64,000 nt of DNA, taken from NCBI RefSeq assembly GCF_003576245.1, contig NZ_QWGA01000002.1, forward strand, positions 1-64,000, given 5' to 3'. Below the pieces are notes generated by a model. That model saw only the letters and a list, made by a program, of their open reading frames with translations, did not search any database and had not been told where the DNA came from. Shown in pieces: positions 24,351-32,650 of this stretch. The stretch is from Henriciella algicola. GTDB taxonomy: Bacteria; Pseudomonadota; Alphaproteobacteria; Caulobacterales; Hyphomonadaceae. The translations under genes and the position numbers were made by a program. How positions within the stretch are numbered: position 1 is the stretch's first letter; each line of letters begins with the position of its first letter.

Positions 24351-25202
24351 TTATGCCTCAAAGTATGGCCCGTCGCCCGCAATCGTCACGCGCTCCATGA
24401 CGCGCACATCCGGGAAATAGTCGCTCGCCGCATAATGCTGGCAGGCGCGATTATCCCAGAACGCGATAGAGCCCACCTCCCAGCGGAAACGGCACTGATA
24501 CTCTGGCACCGCTGCCTGACTGTAGAGATGCTGCAGAAGCCAGTCGCTCTCTTCTTTCGACAAGTCCTTGATATGGCTCGTGAAAGCTGTGTTCACATAG
24601 ATCAGGCGCTCGCCAGTTTCCGGGTGGGTACGGATGACCGGATGCTCTTGCGGCGGAAACTTGTCGTGCAGCTCCTTGGGGTCCTTGCCCAAACGCTTTG
24701 CGAAGACCCGGGCAATGTCATGCACCGCCGTCAGGCCGCAGCAGAATTCCTTCATCTTTTCTGAAAGGCCTTCATACGCCATCACCATGTCGGAAAAGAG
24801 CGTATCGCCACCCACCTGCGGCAGCTCGATTGCCCTTAGTATAGAGCCAAGCGACGGCTCCGCCCGCCATGTCACATCAGAATGCCAGAAGTTTTCCTGG
24901 CCCTTATTGCTGGCATTATGCGCAATACGAAGGACTTCGGCATTCTCCTGATCCTTCGGCGTCGCGGGGTGGATTTCAAGCTCACCAAACTTGCGGGCGA
25001 AGGCGATATGCTGCTCTCGCGTGATGTCCTGATCGCGGAAGAAGATCACTTTGTAGCGCAGCAGCGCCTTGCGGATCTCGCCGACCAGCGCGTCATCCAT
25101 CGGCTCGGACAGGTCCACACCGTGAAGCTCTGCCCCGATCGCTGGCGACAGGCGCCGCGCCTCAAAGCGCGCAAATGCCTCTGCTCCGACATGTATGTTC
25201 AT
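24351..25202 (-). CDS. TauD/TfdA family 2-oxoglutarate-dependent dioxygenase
   Basis: A 283-residue Fe(II)/2-oxoglutarate dioxygenase. The metal triad is visible as His107 and Asp109 (FWHSDVTW) and His256 (ACQHYAASDY), with Arg271 in VRVMERV as the likely 2-oxoglutarate anchor. Family members hydroxylate taurine, aryloxyalkanoates or related compounds; the substrate here cannot be named, and no sulfonate transporter is nearby. Monocistronic, divergent from map. Confidence 0.88.
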   Translation of the reverse strand: MNIHVGAEAFARFEARRLSPAIGAELHGVDLSEPMDDALVGEIRKALLRYKVIFFRDQDITREQHIAFARKFGELEIHPATPKDQENAEVLRIAHNASNKGQENFWHSDVTWRAEPSLGSILRAIELPQVGGDTLFSDMVMAYEGLSEKMKEFCCGLTAVHDIARVFAKRLGKDPKELHDKFPPQEHPVIRTHPETGERLIYVNTAFTSHIKDLSKEESDWLLQHLYSQAAVPEYQCRFRWEVGSIAFWDNRACQHYAASDYFPDVRVMERVTIAGDGPYFEA

Positions 25203-25360
25203 TCCGCTTCCTCCAGATCTTATATTTTGCCCAGTCTACGCCGAAAGCGACCACCGCGAAAGCAACATGCCAGAACCGCTGCAGTCTGGCGCCCTGCCGA
25301 GGTGGAAACTCAGGCCGAGTGCTGCCATATTGCGGGCCTAACCAGTTCTGAGGCCACCCC

Positions 25361-26182
25361 ATGTCCGAAGCCGACCTGATCATGCCCGTGCGCAACGGCG
25401 AAATCCGCATCCATGACGAGGCGGGCTTTGAAGGCATGCGCAAGGCTGGCAGGCTCGTCGCCGAATGCCTCGATATGCTGGTGCCAGAGGTCAAACCCGG
25501 CGTCACGACAGCTCATCTGGACCATCTGATCCGCGAATTTGTCTACGATCACGGCGCGCAATCCGCCACCATCGGCTATCGCGGCTATCGCCACGCCTCG
25601 TGCATCTCGCTCAACCATGTGATCTGTCACGGCATTCCAGGCGACCGCCCTCTGAAGGATGGCGACATTGCCAATATCGATGTCACAGTCATCGTCAATG
25701 GCTGGCACGGCGACCATTCGCGCATGTATGCGGCCGGCACACCGAAGCGCAAAGCCGAGCGTCTGATGGATGTGACCTATGAATCGCTGATGGCAGGCAT
25801 CGCGGCGGTGAAGCCCGGCAACCGTTTCGGCGATATCGGCGCGGCCATCTCAAAGATCGCCGCCAAGAACCGGCTTTCGGTGGTTGAGGATTTCTGCGGC
25901 CACGGCCTCGGCCAGCTTTTCCATGATGAGCCGAATGTCGTCCATTCAGCCCGCGCTGGCACAGGGCCCGAGCTGAAGCCCGGCATGTTCTTCACGATCG
26001 AGCCAATGCTCAATATCGGCCGCAAGGACGCGGCAATCCTGCCCGATGGCTGGACTGCCGTGACCCGCGACCGTCAGCTTTCGGCCCAGTTCGAGCACTC
26101 CGTCGGCGTCACCGAAGACGGTGTCGAGATTTTCACGAGCTCACCAAAGGGCTGGCACACCCCTCATACGGTGGAGCTCTAG
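25361..26182 (+). CDS. map: Type I methionine aminopeptidase
   Basis: Removes N-terminal Met from nascent proteins; cytoplasmic. The 273-residue protein has the five metal ligands in order: Asp in NIDVTV, Asp in WHGDHSRM, His in CGHGLGQLFHDEP, Glu in FTIEPML and Glu in AQFEHSVGV. Length and motif order are typical. Translation starts at ATG 25361; the open frame's upstream region holds no other start. Convergent with the cupin gene, only 4 bases apart. Confidence 0.96.
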   Translation: MSEADLIMPVRNGEIRIHDEAGFEGMRKAGRLVAECLDMLVPEVKPGVTTAHLDHLIREFVYDHGAQSATIGYRGYRHASCISLNHVICHGIPGDRPLKDGDIANIDVTVIVNGWHGDHSRMYAAGTPKRKAERLMDVTYESLMAGIAAVKPGNRFGDIGAAISKIAAKNRLSVVEDFCGHGLGQLFHDEPNVVHSARAGTGPELKPGMFFTIEPMLNIGRKDAAILPDGWTAVTRDRQLSAQFEHSVGVTEDGVEIFTSSPKGWHTPHTVEL

Positions 26183-26203
26183 CCTCCTACTCGGCTGGAG
26201 GCG
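26181..26203. terminator. Hairpin between map and the cupin gene
   Basis: GCCTCC and GGAGGC arms flank a 9-base loop across the two convergent stop codons. There is no T run on either side; a weak bidirectional terminator is possible. Confidence 0.3.
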
Positions 26204-26858
26204 GCGCATAATGGGGCGCTGCCGCCGCCGGCATCATCTCCATCGAAATTTCGATGCCGTGTTCTGCGGCGAGCTGGCCAATGACAGCGCCTGCCGCCTC
26301 AGGTGAAGCTGGCTTGGCTTCCGCGAGGCGCGGGCTCACGCTTTCAAGAAACTGCTCAAAAGACGCCCCGGTCGTCATCATGAGAAGCTGGGTTTCGGTG
26401 TCAGAGCCGTTCCAGAACATGTGCGCATTGCCGCGTTTGAGGGCTGCAAAGTCGCCTTCCGAAATGCGTTTGACCGAACCATCCGAGAGAATATCAAGCG
26501 TGCCCTGAAGCACATAGAAATACTCGTCCTCCCGCGAATGCGTGTGCGGCGGCGAACCCGGGCTCTTTGGCGGCAGAATGAACTCGTAGATCGTTACTTC
26601 GCCCATGCTTTCTTCAGACGACAGCAGCAGGCGCACCGGGTGGAACGGGTTCTCAACCGCCTCGCCTGTCTCCGCCAGCACAAGCTTGTCCGTGTGATGA
26701 TCCTTGTGATGGGCGGCGTGCCCTTCATGCTCACCATGGTCCGCGTGCTCAATATGCGCGCCATGCGCCTGATGCTCAGCATGCGCGCTATGGTCTTGCG
26801 CGGCTGCGGACATGGCGGCTCCGAGCGTAAGCACGCCCCCTAGAATGATCCTGAACAT
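26187..26858 (-). CDS. Secreted cupin-domain protein with histidine-rich N-terminus
   Basis: A 223-residue exported protein: signal peptide MFRIILGGVLTLGAAMSAAA (cleavage about residue 20), then a His-rich stretch (about 23-58) with repeated HxxH/HH spacing such as HSAHAEHQAHGAHIEHADHG, then a single cupin barrel (about 85-155) with PPHTHSREDEYFYVLQG, the metal-ligand motif 1, and GNAHMFWN in motif 2. GGGGGAG precedes the ATG. The His-rich segment suggests metal binding in the periplasm; the reaction is unknown. Confidence 0.82.
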   Translation of the reverse strand: MFRIILGGVLTLGAAMSAAAQDHSAHAEHQAHGAHIEHADHGEHEGHAAHHKDHHTDKLVLAETGEAVENPFHPVRLLLSSEESMGEVTIYEFILPPKSPGSPPHTHSREDEYFYVLQGTLDILSDGSVKRISEGDFAALKRGNAHMFWNGSDTETQLLMMTTGASFEQFLESVSPRLAEAKPASPEAAGAVIGQLAAEHGIEISMEMMPAAAAPHYAPPPAE

Positions 26859-26972
26859 AACTCCCCCCTGTTTTTTATATTGCACTCGTTTTTATCCGGC
26901 TTTCAAAACCAGACAAGCTTGACGAGATGGCGCGACCGGAACATTATAAGAACAAACCGGAAGAACGGGCAG

Positions 26973-27422
26973 ATGGCTTTCTACGTTTACATCGTCACCA
27001 ATCAGCGGAACGGCACGCTCTATATCGGCCATACCGACGATATCGAACGCCGTGCGCACGAACATCGAAATGGCGTTATTCGGGGCTTTGCGAGCAAATA
27101 TGGCTGCCGACGCCTTGTCTGGTACGACACATTCGGGACGAGGGACGCCGCGCTGACACGTGAGCGGCAGATGAAGGCGTGGCGCCGTGAATGGAAGATT
27201 TCCCTGATTGAGAAAGACAATCCGGGCTGGCGGGATCTGGCTGACGATTGGCACCTTTTGGGCGTGCGTCACTATCGGATGCCTTATCCCCCAGCCGCCA
27301 TGAATCCTGACTTTCGTCAGGAGGGCGGCCAATCCAGCGCGCACCCCAAACTCATATCCGCCACCCCAGCGAAAGCTGGGGCCCATGGCGGCTGGGGTGG
27401 CACGTCAAAGGTGGCGAGATGA
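26973..27422 (+). CDS. GIY-YIG nuclease family protein with repeat-derived C-terminus
   Basis: A 149-residue protein. Residues 1-95 are a GIY-YIG domain of the UPF0213/YhbQ type: YVYIVTN (4-10), YIGHT (17-21), Arg26, then SKYGCRRLVWYDTFGTRDAA. Single-domain relatives are about 85-100 residues; here about 45 extra codons run through two palindromic repeats (27305-27400) and look repeat-derived (ATPAKAGAHGGWGG). The stop overlaps the radC start as ATGA, so the genes are translationally coupled. Nuclease activity and target are not known for this group. Confidence 0.82.
   Translation: MAFYVYIVTNQRNGTLYIGHTDDIERRAHEHRNGVIRGFASKYGCRRLVWYDTFGTRDAALTRERQMKAWRREWKISLIEKDNPGWRDLADDWHLLGVRHYRMPYPPAAMNPDFRQEGGQSSAHPKLISATPAKAGAHGGWGGTSKVAR
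27305..27400 (+). repeat. Palindromic repeat elements inside the GIY-YIG 3' end
   Basis: Element 1: TCCTGAC-TTTC-GTCAGGA (27305-27322). Element 2: CCCCAGC-GAAA-GCTGGGG (27364-27381). A second GCTGGGGTGG (27391-27400) pairs fully with CCACCCCAGC (27361-27370), so two mutually exclusive stems can form. This type of short palindrome with a tetraloop is typical of dispersed intergenic repeats; here it is translated. Confidence 0.75.
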
Positions 27423-28156
27423 AACGCGTTGAGGAAGCCCCGCTACTCGGAATAACGGCACCGACGCGCCATTTTGTCTCTGACAAGCCGCACTGGAAAG
27501 GCCATCGTGACCGGTTGCGCACGAAGCTGATTGAGCGCGGCGCCATCGCGCTTGAGGATTATGAACTACTCGAGACGCTGCTCTTCGCCTTCATTCCGCG
27601 CCGGGATGTCAAACCGATTTCAAAGGCGCTGCTGGCTCGTTTCGGATCGCTGAGCGCCGTTCTGTCGGCGCGCCCGGCTGACCTTATCAAGGTCGCTGGC
27701 GTTGGGGAGACTGTTGCGGCCTATCTCAAAGCCACCGCCGAGATTGGCGCGCGCGCAACCCGCGAGACGCTGGCTTCGCGCACCGTGATCTCGAGCTGGT
27801 CGGCGCTGACAGACTATGTAAAGCGCGAGCTTCAACATGAGGGCCGCGAGCAGTTTCGTGTCCTCTTCCTCGACCGCAAGAACCAGCTCATCGCTGATGA
27901 GATCATGGGACATGGAACGGTGGATCACGCGCCTGTCTATCCACGCGAGATAGCGCGGCGGGCGCTGGAACTTCAGGCGTCCAGCCTGATACTCGTTCAC
28001 AACCATCCATCTGGCGACCCGACACCCTCACGCGCTGATATCGACATGACGCGCGCCATCATCGATGCACTCGACGCACTGGAAATCACCGTGCACGACC
28101 ATCTCATCGCGGCGCGCGGCGGGGTGACCAGCTTCAAGGCCCAAGGGCTCATCTAG
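27419..28156 (+). CDS. radC: RadC family JAB-domain protein
   Basis: A 245-residue RadC-like protein. The N-terminal part carries a helix-hairpin-helix (SLSAVLSARPADLIKVAGVG, about 77-96), and the C-terminal part a JAB/MPN domain with the metal-binding signature LVHNHPSGDPTPSRAD (about 195-210) and the upstream Glu in ADEIMGHGT. Despite the name, a DNA-repair role is not established for the family; a metal-dependent hydrolase function is inferred from the motif. Coupled to the GIY-YIG gene by ATGA overlap; 155 bases separate it from the helicase. Confidence 0.92.
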   Translation: MKRVEEAPLLGITAPTRHFVSDKPHWKGHRDRLRTKLIERGAIALEDYELLETLLFAFIPRRDVKPISKALLARFGSLSAVLSARPADLIKVAGVGETVAAYLKATAEIGARATRETLASRTVISSWSALTDYVKRELQHEGREQFRVLFLDRKNQLIADEIMGHGTVDHAPVYPREIARRALELQASSLILVHNHPSGDPTPSRADIDMTRAIIDALDALEITVHDHLIAARGGVTSFKAQGLI

Positions 28157-28311
28157 AGCGCTTGCATCTTTGCTGCTGGAAGGGATGGCTGTCAGCCTCA
28201 AAAACCGCTATGAGCCGCGCTTCGGCCCATGATGTGCACATAAGGTACACTCGACTGCGGCCGGGCCGCGATTTGGTTGCGGCCGACGACATTGACCGAA
28301 AGCCTCCCTAA

Positions 28312-30330
28312 ATGACCGACCAATCCGCAATTGTCCCTGCACTGGGCCAAGCTCTTGCTGCGCGTGGATATGACCAGCTGACCCCTGTGCAATCTGCCAT
28401 GCTCGACCCCGAGATTGCCGCGTCAGACCTGCTGGTTTCTGCGCAGACGGGTTCGGGCAAGACGGTCGCGTTCGGCATTGCTATGGCCCCTTCCCTGCTG
28501 ATGGGGGCGGACCGGCTTCCACGTCCAGGCACACCGCTGGCGCTCGTTGTTGCGCCGACGCGAGAACTCGCTGTGCAGGTGCACCGCGAACTCGACTGGC
28601 TGTATGCCGAAGCAGGCGCACGCGTTGTATCCTGCGTGGGCGGTATGGATCCGCGCGAAGAACGCTCTGACCTGATGAAGGGCGCGCACATTGTCGTGGG
28701 CACGCCGGGCCGCCTAGTCGACCATCTCAATCGCGGCAGCCTCGTGCTCGACGACATCCGCGTCGTCGCCATGGATGAAGCCGATGAGATGCTGGACCTT
28801 GGCTTCCGCGAGGAGCTTGAAACCCTTCTCAGCGCTGCGCCGGAAGACCGCCGCACGCTTCTCTTCTCGGCGACCGTGTCAAAGCCGATCGCCCGCCTCG
28901 CTGAGACGTTCCAGCGTGATGCCGTGCGCATCAACACGATTTCCGACACCGACCAGCATGCCGATATCGACTACCGCGCGCACTCCATCGCGCCGTCGGA
29001 TGTCGAGAATGCAATCATCAACGTCCTGCGCTTTCATGAAGCCAAGAATGCGCTTGTCTTCTGCAAGACGCGCGCGAATGTGAACCACCTCCTCGCGCGC
29101 TTTCACAATCGCGGCCTGAGCGTTGTTGCCCTGTCAGGTGAGCTCAGCCAGAGCGAGCGTACGCATGCGCTGCAGGCCCTGCGCGATGGGCGTGCCAATG
29201 TCTGCGTCGCGACCGATGTCGCCGCACGCGGCCTCGACCTGCCGGACCTTGACCTCGTCATTCATGCAGACCTGCCGACCAACCGCGAAGCCCTGCTGCA
29301 CCGGTCCGGGCGCACGGGCCGCGCTGGTCGCAAGGGCGTCAGCGTCCTGATCGTGCCGTTCAAGGCGCGCCGCCGGATCGAGCGCCTGCTGCAGGATGCC
29401 CGCGTCGAGGCGAGCTGGACCGATGCCCCCGGCGCCGACGATATCCGCAAGCGCGATGATGAGCGCTTACTCAACCACCCGTCCCTGACCGAAACGGCCA
29501 GCACCAGCGACCATGAGATGGCGCGCATGCTGATCGACATTCACGGCGCCGAACAGGTCGCCGCTGCCTTCGTCGCGCATCATCGCGCGCGGCGCTCTGC
29601 CCCTGAAGAACTCATGGACGTGCCGGAGTACCGCCCCGCCGATAGGCGTGAGCGCCCGCCGCGCGGCGATGGGCCTCGCGGTGATGGACCGCGCCGTGAG
29701 CGCACAGAGCGCCGCGAACCGCGCGCTGAACGCAACGATTTTGAAGACAGTGTCTGGATCAATCTTTCCGTTGGCCGCAAATCCGGCGCGGACCCTCGCT
29801 GGCTGCTGCCGATGCTCTGCAAGGCTGGCGGCCTTCACCGGACTGATGTGGGCGCAATCCGCATCGAGGACGCACATACGCGCGTCGAGCTGAAAGCTGA
29901 AAGCGCGCCGGGCTTCCTGGAACGTGTCGGGCCTGATGGCCGGCTTGAGAAATCAATCTCTGCCTGGCGCGAGGGCGAGAAGCCGGCCGGCTGGACTGAA
30001 GGCTCTGCCCCTGCCCGCCGGGAACGCCGCGATGATCGCGATTCAGACCGCGCAGCCAAGAAGCGGTCTGGCCCGCCATCCGGCCCACGCTCTGACAAGC
30101 GCCCCGGCAAGTTCGCTGGAAGGCCTCGCGCCGAAGGAAAGCCTCGCTTTGAAGGCAAGCCGCGTAGCGACGGCAAACCAGCCCGCAAGCCGCGGCCCGT
30201 CCCGCCGTCGCAGCTGGAAGATCGCGCGCCCGAACGGCCAAAGTCGAAAAAGCCTGCCAAGCCAAAGCCGCGCCGCTTTGACCCGACGGCCGAAAAGCCG
30301 CCAAAGCGCCGCAAGCTAAAGCAGGACTAG
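28312..30330 (+). CDS. DEAD-box RNA helicase with DbpA-type RNA-binding domain
   Basis: A 672-residue ATP-dependent RNA helicase. Core motifs: AQTGSGKT (44-51), PTRELAVQ (82-89), DEAD (155-158), SAT (186-188) and HRSGRTGRAGRKG (about 330-342). After the helicase core an Arg/Pro-rich linker leads to a DbpA/CsdA-type RNA-binding fold (about 480-555, VWINLSVGRKSGADPRWLLP), and about 110 C-terminal residues are strongly basic and disordered. Likely roles are ribosome assembly or mRNA turnover. The longest intergenic space near it (28157-28311) shows nothing I can name. Confidence 0.9.
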   Translation: MTDQSAIVPALGQALAARGYDQLTPVQSAMLDPEIAASDLLVSAQTGSGKTVAFGIAMAPSLLMGADRLPRPGTPLALVVAPTRELAVQVHRELDWLYAEAGARVVSCVGGMDPREERSDLMKGAHIVVGTPGRLVDHLNRGSLVLDDIRVVAMDEADEMLDLGFREELETLLSAAPEDRRTLLFSATVSKPIARLAETFQRDAVRINTISDTDQHADIDYRAHSIAPSDVENAIINVLRFHEAKNALVFCKTRANVNHLLARFHNRGLSVVALSGELSQSERTHALQALRDGRANVCVATDVAARGLDLPDLDLVIHADLPTNREALLHRSGRTGRAGRKGVSVLIVPFKARRRIERLLQDARVEASWTDAPGADDIRKRDDERLLNHPSLTETASTSDHEMARMLIDIHGAEQVAAAFVAHHRARRSAPEELMDVPEYRPADRRERPPRGDGPRGDGPRRERTERREPRAERNDFEDSVWINLSVGRKSGADPRWLLPMLCKAGGLHRTDVGAIRIEDAHTRVELKAESAPGFLERVGPDGRLEKSISAWREGEKPAGWTEGSAPARRERRDDRDSDRAAKKRSGPPSGPRSDKRPGKFAGRPRAEGKPRFEGKPRSDGKPARKPRPVPPSQLEDRAPERPKSKKPAKPKPRRFDPTAEKPPKRRKLKQD

Positions 30331-30467
30331 CCTGATTGGCTGACAGCGGCCTGTGACCTTCGGGACACAGGCGCGCGCCCTCAGATAGAATTCTTAGGCG
30401 CCCGACATTGACGCCGGGACCGAGAGCTGACATCTGCCGCGCCTCATTCAACTCCATGGAGTGCCCG

Positions 30468-30554
30468 ATGACCTATCGGCCATTCAATTTCAAAGCATTG
30501 CCCGTCGCCTGGCCGCAGGTCGGCGAAGGTATGCCTATGGAGGATGTTGAGTGA
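30468..30554 (+). CDS. Possible 28-residue small protein
   Basis: The frame reads MTYRPFNFKALPVAWPQVGE then GMPMEDVE and stops; GGAG lies 7 bases before the ATG, and a strong terminator follows 40 bases after the stop. The spacing of ribosome-binding site, frame and terminator fits a small-protein transcription unit, but the frame is short and unrecognised, so it may be chance. Confidence 0.35.
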   Translation: MTYRPFNFKALPVAWPQVGEGMPMEDVE

Positions 30555-30594
30555 GGGGCTGACCGTCAGCCTACCGGGCAACCGGATTACACGC

Positions 30595-30630
30595 ACCCTC
30601 CACGCGCTTCAGCCTGGAGGGTTTTTCTTT
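30595..30630 (+). terminator. Intrinsic terminator upstream of rtcB
   Basis: CCCTCCA (30596-30602) pairs with TGGAGGG (30615-30621), followed by a T-rich run (TTTTTCTTTC). It separates rtcB from upstream transcription. Confidence 0.85.
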
Positions 30631-30673
30631 CTCTCGATCCGACAGGCTGCCGTGTGGAGGGCTCTCTAAGAAA

Positions 30674-30705
30674 AGGAGGGCTCGTCTGACGAGCACAGTA
30701 CAATG
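30674..30705 (+). promoter_or_regulatory. rtcB ribosome-binding site with intervening hairpin
   Basis: AGGAGGG (30674-30680) lies 22 bases from the ATG (30703), too far for normal use. Between them GCTCGT-CTG-ACGAGC (30680-30694) forms a hairpin that leaves 8 unpaired bases before the ATG, so folding would bring the site to a normal distance. Confidence 0.55.
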
Positions 30706-31914
30706 AGTGATTTTGAAGTGATCGAAACCGCACGCGGCGGAGCGATCAAGGCCTGGGTCAAGGGCGTGCCAGTCGAAGACAAGGCGCGCGAGCAGCTGGA
30801 GAATGTGGCGGGGCTTCCCTTCGTTCATTCCCACCTCGCCGTCATGCCAGACGTGCATTTCGGGCGCGGCGCCACTGTGGGATCTGTGATCCCGACCAAG
30901 GGCGCCATCATCCCGGCTGCGGTCGGGGTGGATATCGGATGCGGCATGATGGCGATTCGCACCAGCCTGCGCGCAGAGCACCTGCCGGATAGCCTCAAGG
31001 GCATCCGCCGGGCGATCGAACGCGCTGTGCCAGTGGGGAACGGGCGCGGTGGCAGCCATAAATACGTGCCCGCCACCGTGGAATCGCGCCTCAAGGCATC
31101 CAACCTCATGGACCGGTTTGACCGCATCCATGAGCGGCACGCCAAGATCGCGTCGAAGACCTACACTACGCAGCTCGGTACGCTGGGCGGGGGTAATCAC
31201 TTTATCGAGCTCTGCCTCGATGAAGCAGATGCCGTGTGGGTGATGCTGCATTCCGGCTCACGCGGGACGGGGAACCGCATCGGGACCTACTTCATCGAAG
31301 AGGCCCGCCGTGCGCTCGAAACCCGTGTGCTCGGCTATCATGTGCCGGACCGCGACCTTGCCTTCTTTGTGGAAGGTGAGCCGCTGTTCGACGACTACGT
31401 CGAGGCTGTGGGCTGGGCGCAGGATTATGCGCGCCTGAACCGTGAAGTGATGATGGCCCGCGTGCTGATGGCGCTGCGGGAAACCTTCGAAAGCTTCACG
31501 ACCGACAAGCACGCGGTGAACTGCCACCACAATTATGTGGAGAAGGAACGCCACTTCGGCGCCGATGTCTGGGTGACCCGCAAGGGCGCCGTGCGGGCAG
31601 GCGCTGGAGAACTTGGCATCATCCCGGGATCGATGGGGGCAAAGTCCTTCATCGTGCGCGGGAAAGGGAATGTGGACAGCTTCTGCTCCTGCTCTCACGG
31701 GGCCGGGCGGGCGATGTCGCGTACCGAAGCCAAGCGGCGCTTCACCGTGGATGACCACGTGGCCGCCACCGAAGGCGTTGAGTGCCGCAAGGATGCCGGC
31801 GTCGTGGACGAAACGCCGATGGCCTATAAGGACATCGACGCTGTAATGGCCGCGCAGGCCTCTCTGGTGGAGGTGGAACACACCCTGCGCCAGGTGGTCT
31901 GTGTGAAGGGGTAA
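30703..31914 (+). CDS. rtcB: RNA-splicing ligase RtcB
   Basis: GTP- and Mn-dependent ligase joining 2',3'-cyclic phosphate (or 3'-phosphate) to 5'-OH RNA ends. The 403-residue protein carries the metal ligands Asp77 and Cys80 (DIGCGMM), His166 (GGGNHFIE), His183 (HSGSRGTG) and the NCHHNY motif (273-278), and the guanylylated His332 in SHGAGRAMS. All catalytic residues appear present. No rtcA, rtcR or archease gene is next to it, so it is not the E. coli-type rtcBA arrangement. A terminator follows. Confidence 0.93.
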   Translation: MSDFEVIETARGGAIKAWVKGVPVEDKAREQLENVAGLPFVHSHLAVMPDVHFGRGATVGSVIPTKGAIIPAAVGVDIGCGMMAIRTSLRAEHLPDSLKGIRRAIERAVPVGNGRGGSHKYVPATVESRLKASNLMDRFDRIHERHAKIASKTYTTQLGTLGGGNHFIELCLDEADAVWVMLHSGSRGTGNRIGTYFIEEARRALETRVLGYHVPDRDLAFFVEGEPLFDDYVEAVGWAQDYARLNREVMMARVLMALRETFESFTTDKHAVNCHHNYVEKERHFGADVWVTRKGAVRAGAGELGIIPGSMGAKSFIVRGKGNVDSFCSCSHGAGRAMSRTEAKRRFTVDDHVAATEGVECRKDAGVVDETPMAYKDIDAVMAAQASLVEVEHTLRQVVCVKG

Positions 31915-31994
31915 GTGGTGAACGCTGAACGTCTGCAGCCATCCGGTGAAACGCCGGACACCACCCCAACGCCGGGCCATGCCCCGCTTCCATG

Positions 31995-32033
31995 AAGGCG
32001 GCGCTATCCATCTGGATGGCGCCGCCTTTTTCG
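31995..32033 (+). terminator. Intrinsic terminator after rtcB
   Basis: AAGGCGGCGC (31995-32004) pairs with GCGCCGCCTT (32019-32028), with an additional ATCCA/TGGAT inner stem, followed by TTT. Confidence 0.85.
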
Positions 32034-32091
32034 TGGCAGGATAGCGCGAACCGGTTCAGACTGGCTGGACGATATAAACGGGGATCGGCTC

Positions 32092-32562
32092 ATGAACTGG
32101 ACGCTGTTCGACTTTGTTTTGGCAGGCTTTCTTCTGGCCGCGCTGGCCCTCGCGGTCTTTCTTCTTCTGCGCCTCAAACGCAGCCGCGCCTACAGGGGCG
32201 GGCTCTTCCTGTTCATCGCCACGAGTGTGCTGCTGATCCTCGTAAATGGCGCGGTCGGCATCATTGACGGGTCGGAGCATGACGCGAACATGCTCTACGT
32301 CGCCGCCCTAGGTGCAGCCTGGCTGGGCGGCGCGGTCATGCGGTTTCGATCTAACTGGCTGTCTCGCTTCCTGAGCGTCCTTGCGCTGTCCTATGTCTTT
32401 ATCGCCGCGGCTGCCGTCATCCTTGGCTGGGGACAGGCGGGCGCCGCATGGCCATGGGACGTGCTGGTCGGGAGCGCCGTCTTCGCTATCCTCTGGCAGG
32501 TCAGCGCCTGGCTGTTCGGCCTCGACGCTGACATTCGCACGCTGAAAGGCACCAGCGCCTGA
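32092..32562 (+). CDS. Unknown four-helix membrane protein
   Basis: A 156-residue integral membrane protein with four predicted helices (about 6-26, 38-58, 66-84, 92-112) and a further hydrophobic stretch (WDVLVGSAVFAILWQVSAWL, about 121-140). I recognise no family and see no catalytic motif. It starts about 60 bases after the rtcB terminator and is followed after 88 bases by the hydroquinone reductase gene, so it may be a separate unit. Confidence 0.7.
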   Translation: MNWTLFDFVLAGFLLAALALAVFLLLRLKRSRAYRGGLFLFIATSVLLILVNGAVGIIDGSEHDANMLYVAALGAAWLGGAVMRFRSNWLSRFLSVLALSYVFIAAAAVILGWGQAGAAWPWDVLVGSAVFAILWQVSAWLFGLDADIRTLKGTSA

Positions 32563-32650
32563 CACGGCGCTGGAAATCCAGCCCCTGCCCCATAATTCCA
32601 GGTCCGAAACCGCGCAAAAAAGCGCGCCATATCGATGACAGGAGCGACTT

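Larger units (their letters stand above)
30331..30702 (+). other. 372-bp intergenic region between helicase and rtcB
   Basis: Contains a possible 28-codon frame (30468-30554), a strong intrinsic terminator (30595-30630), and a duplicated GGAGGGCTC at 30656 and 30675, the second overlapping a hairpin before the rtcB start. No RNA family recognised. Confidence 0.6.

Noticed and set aside
26919-26950. TTGACG ... TATAAG upstream of the GIY-YIG gene
   Set aside because: Spacing of 20 bases is too long for a convincing sigma-70 promoter; the GGAAC at 26938 has no CGTT at N16/17.
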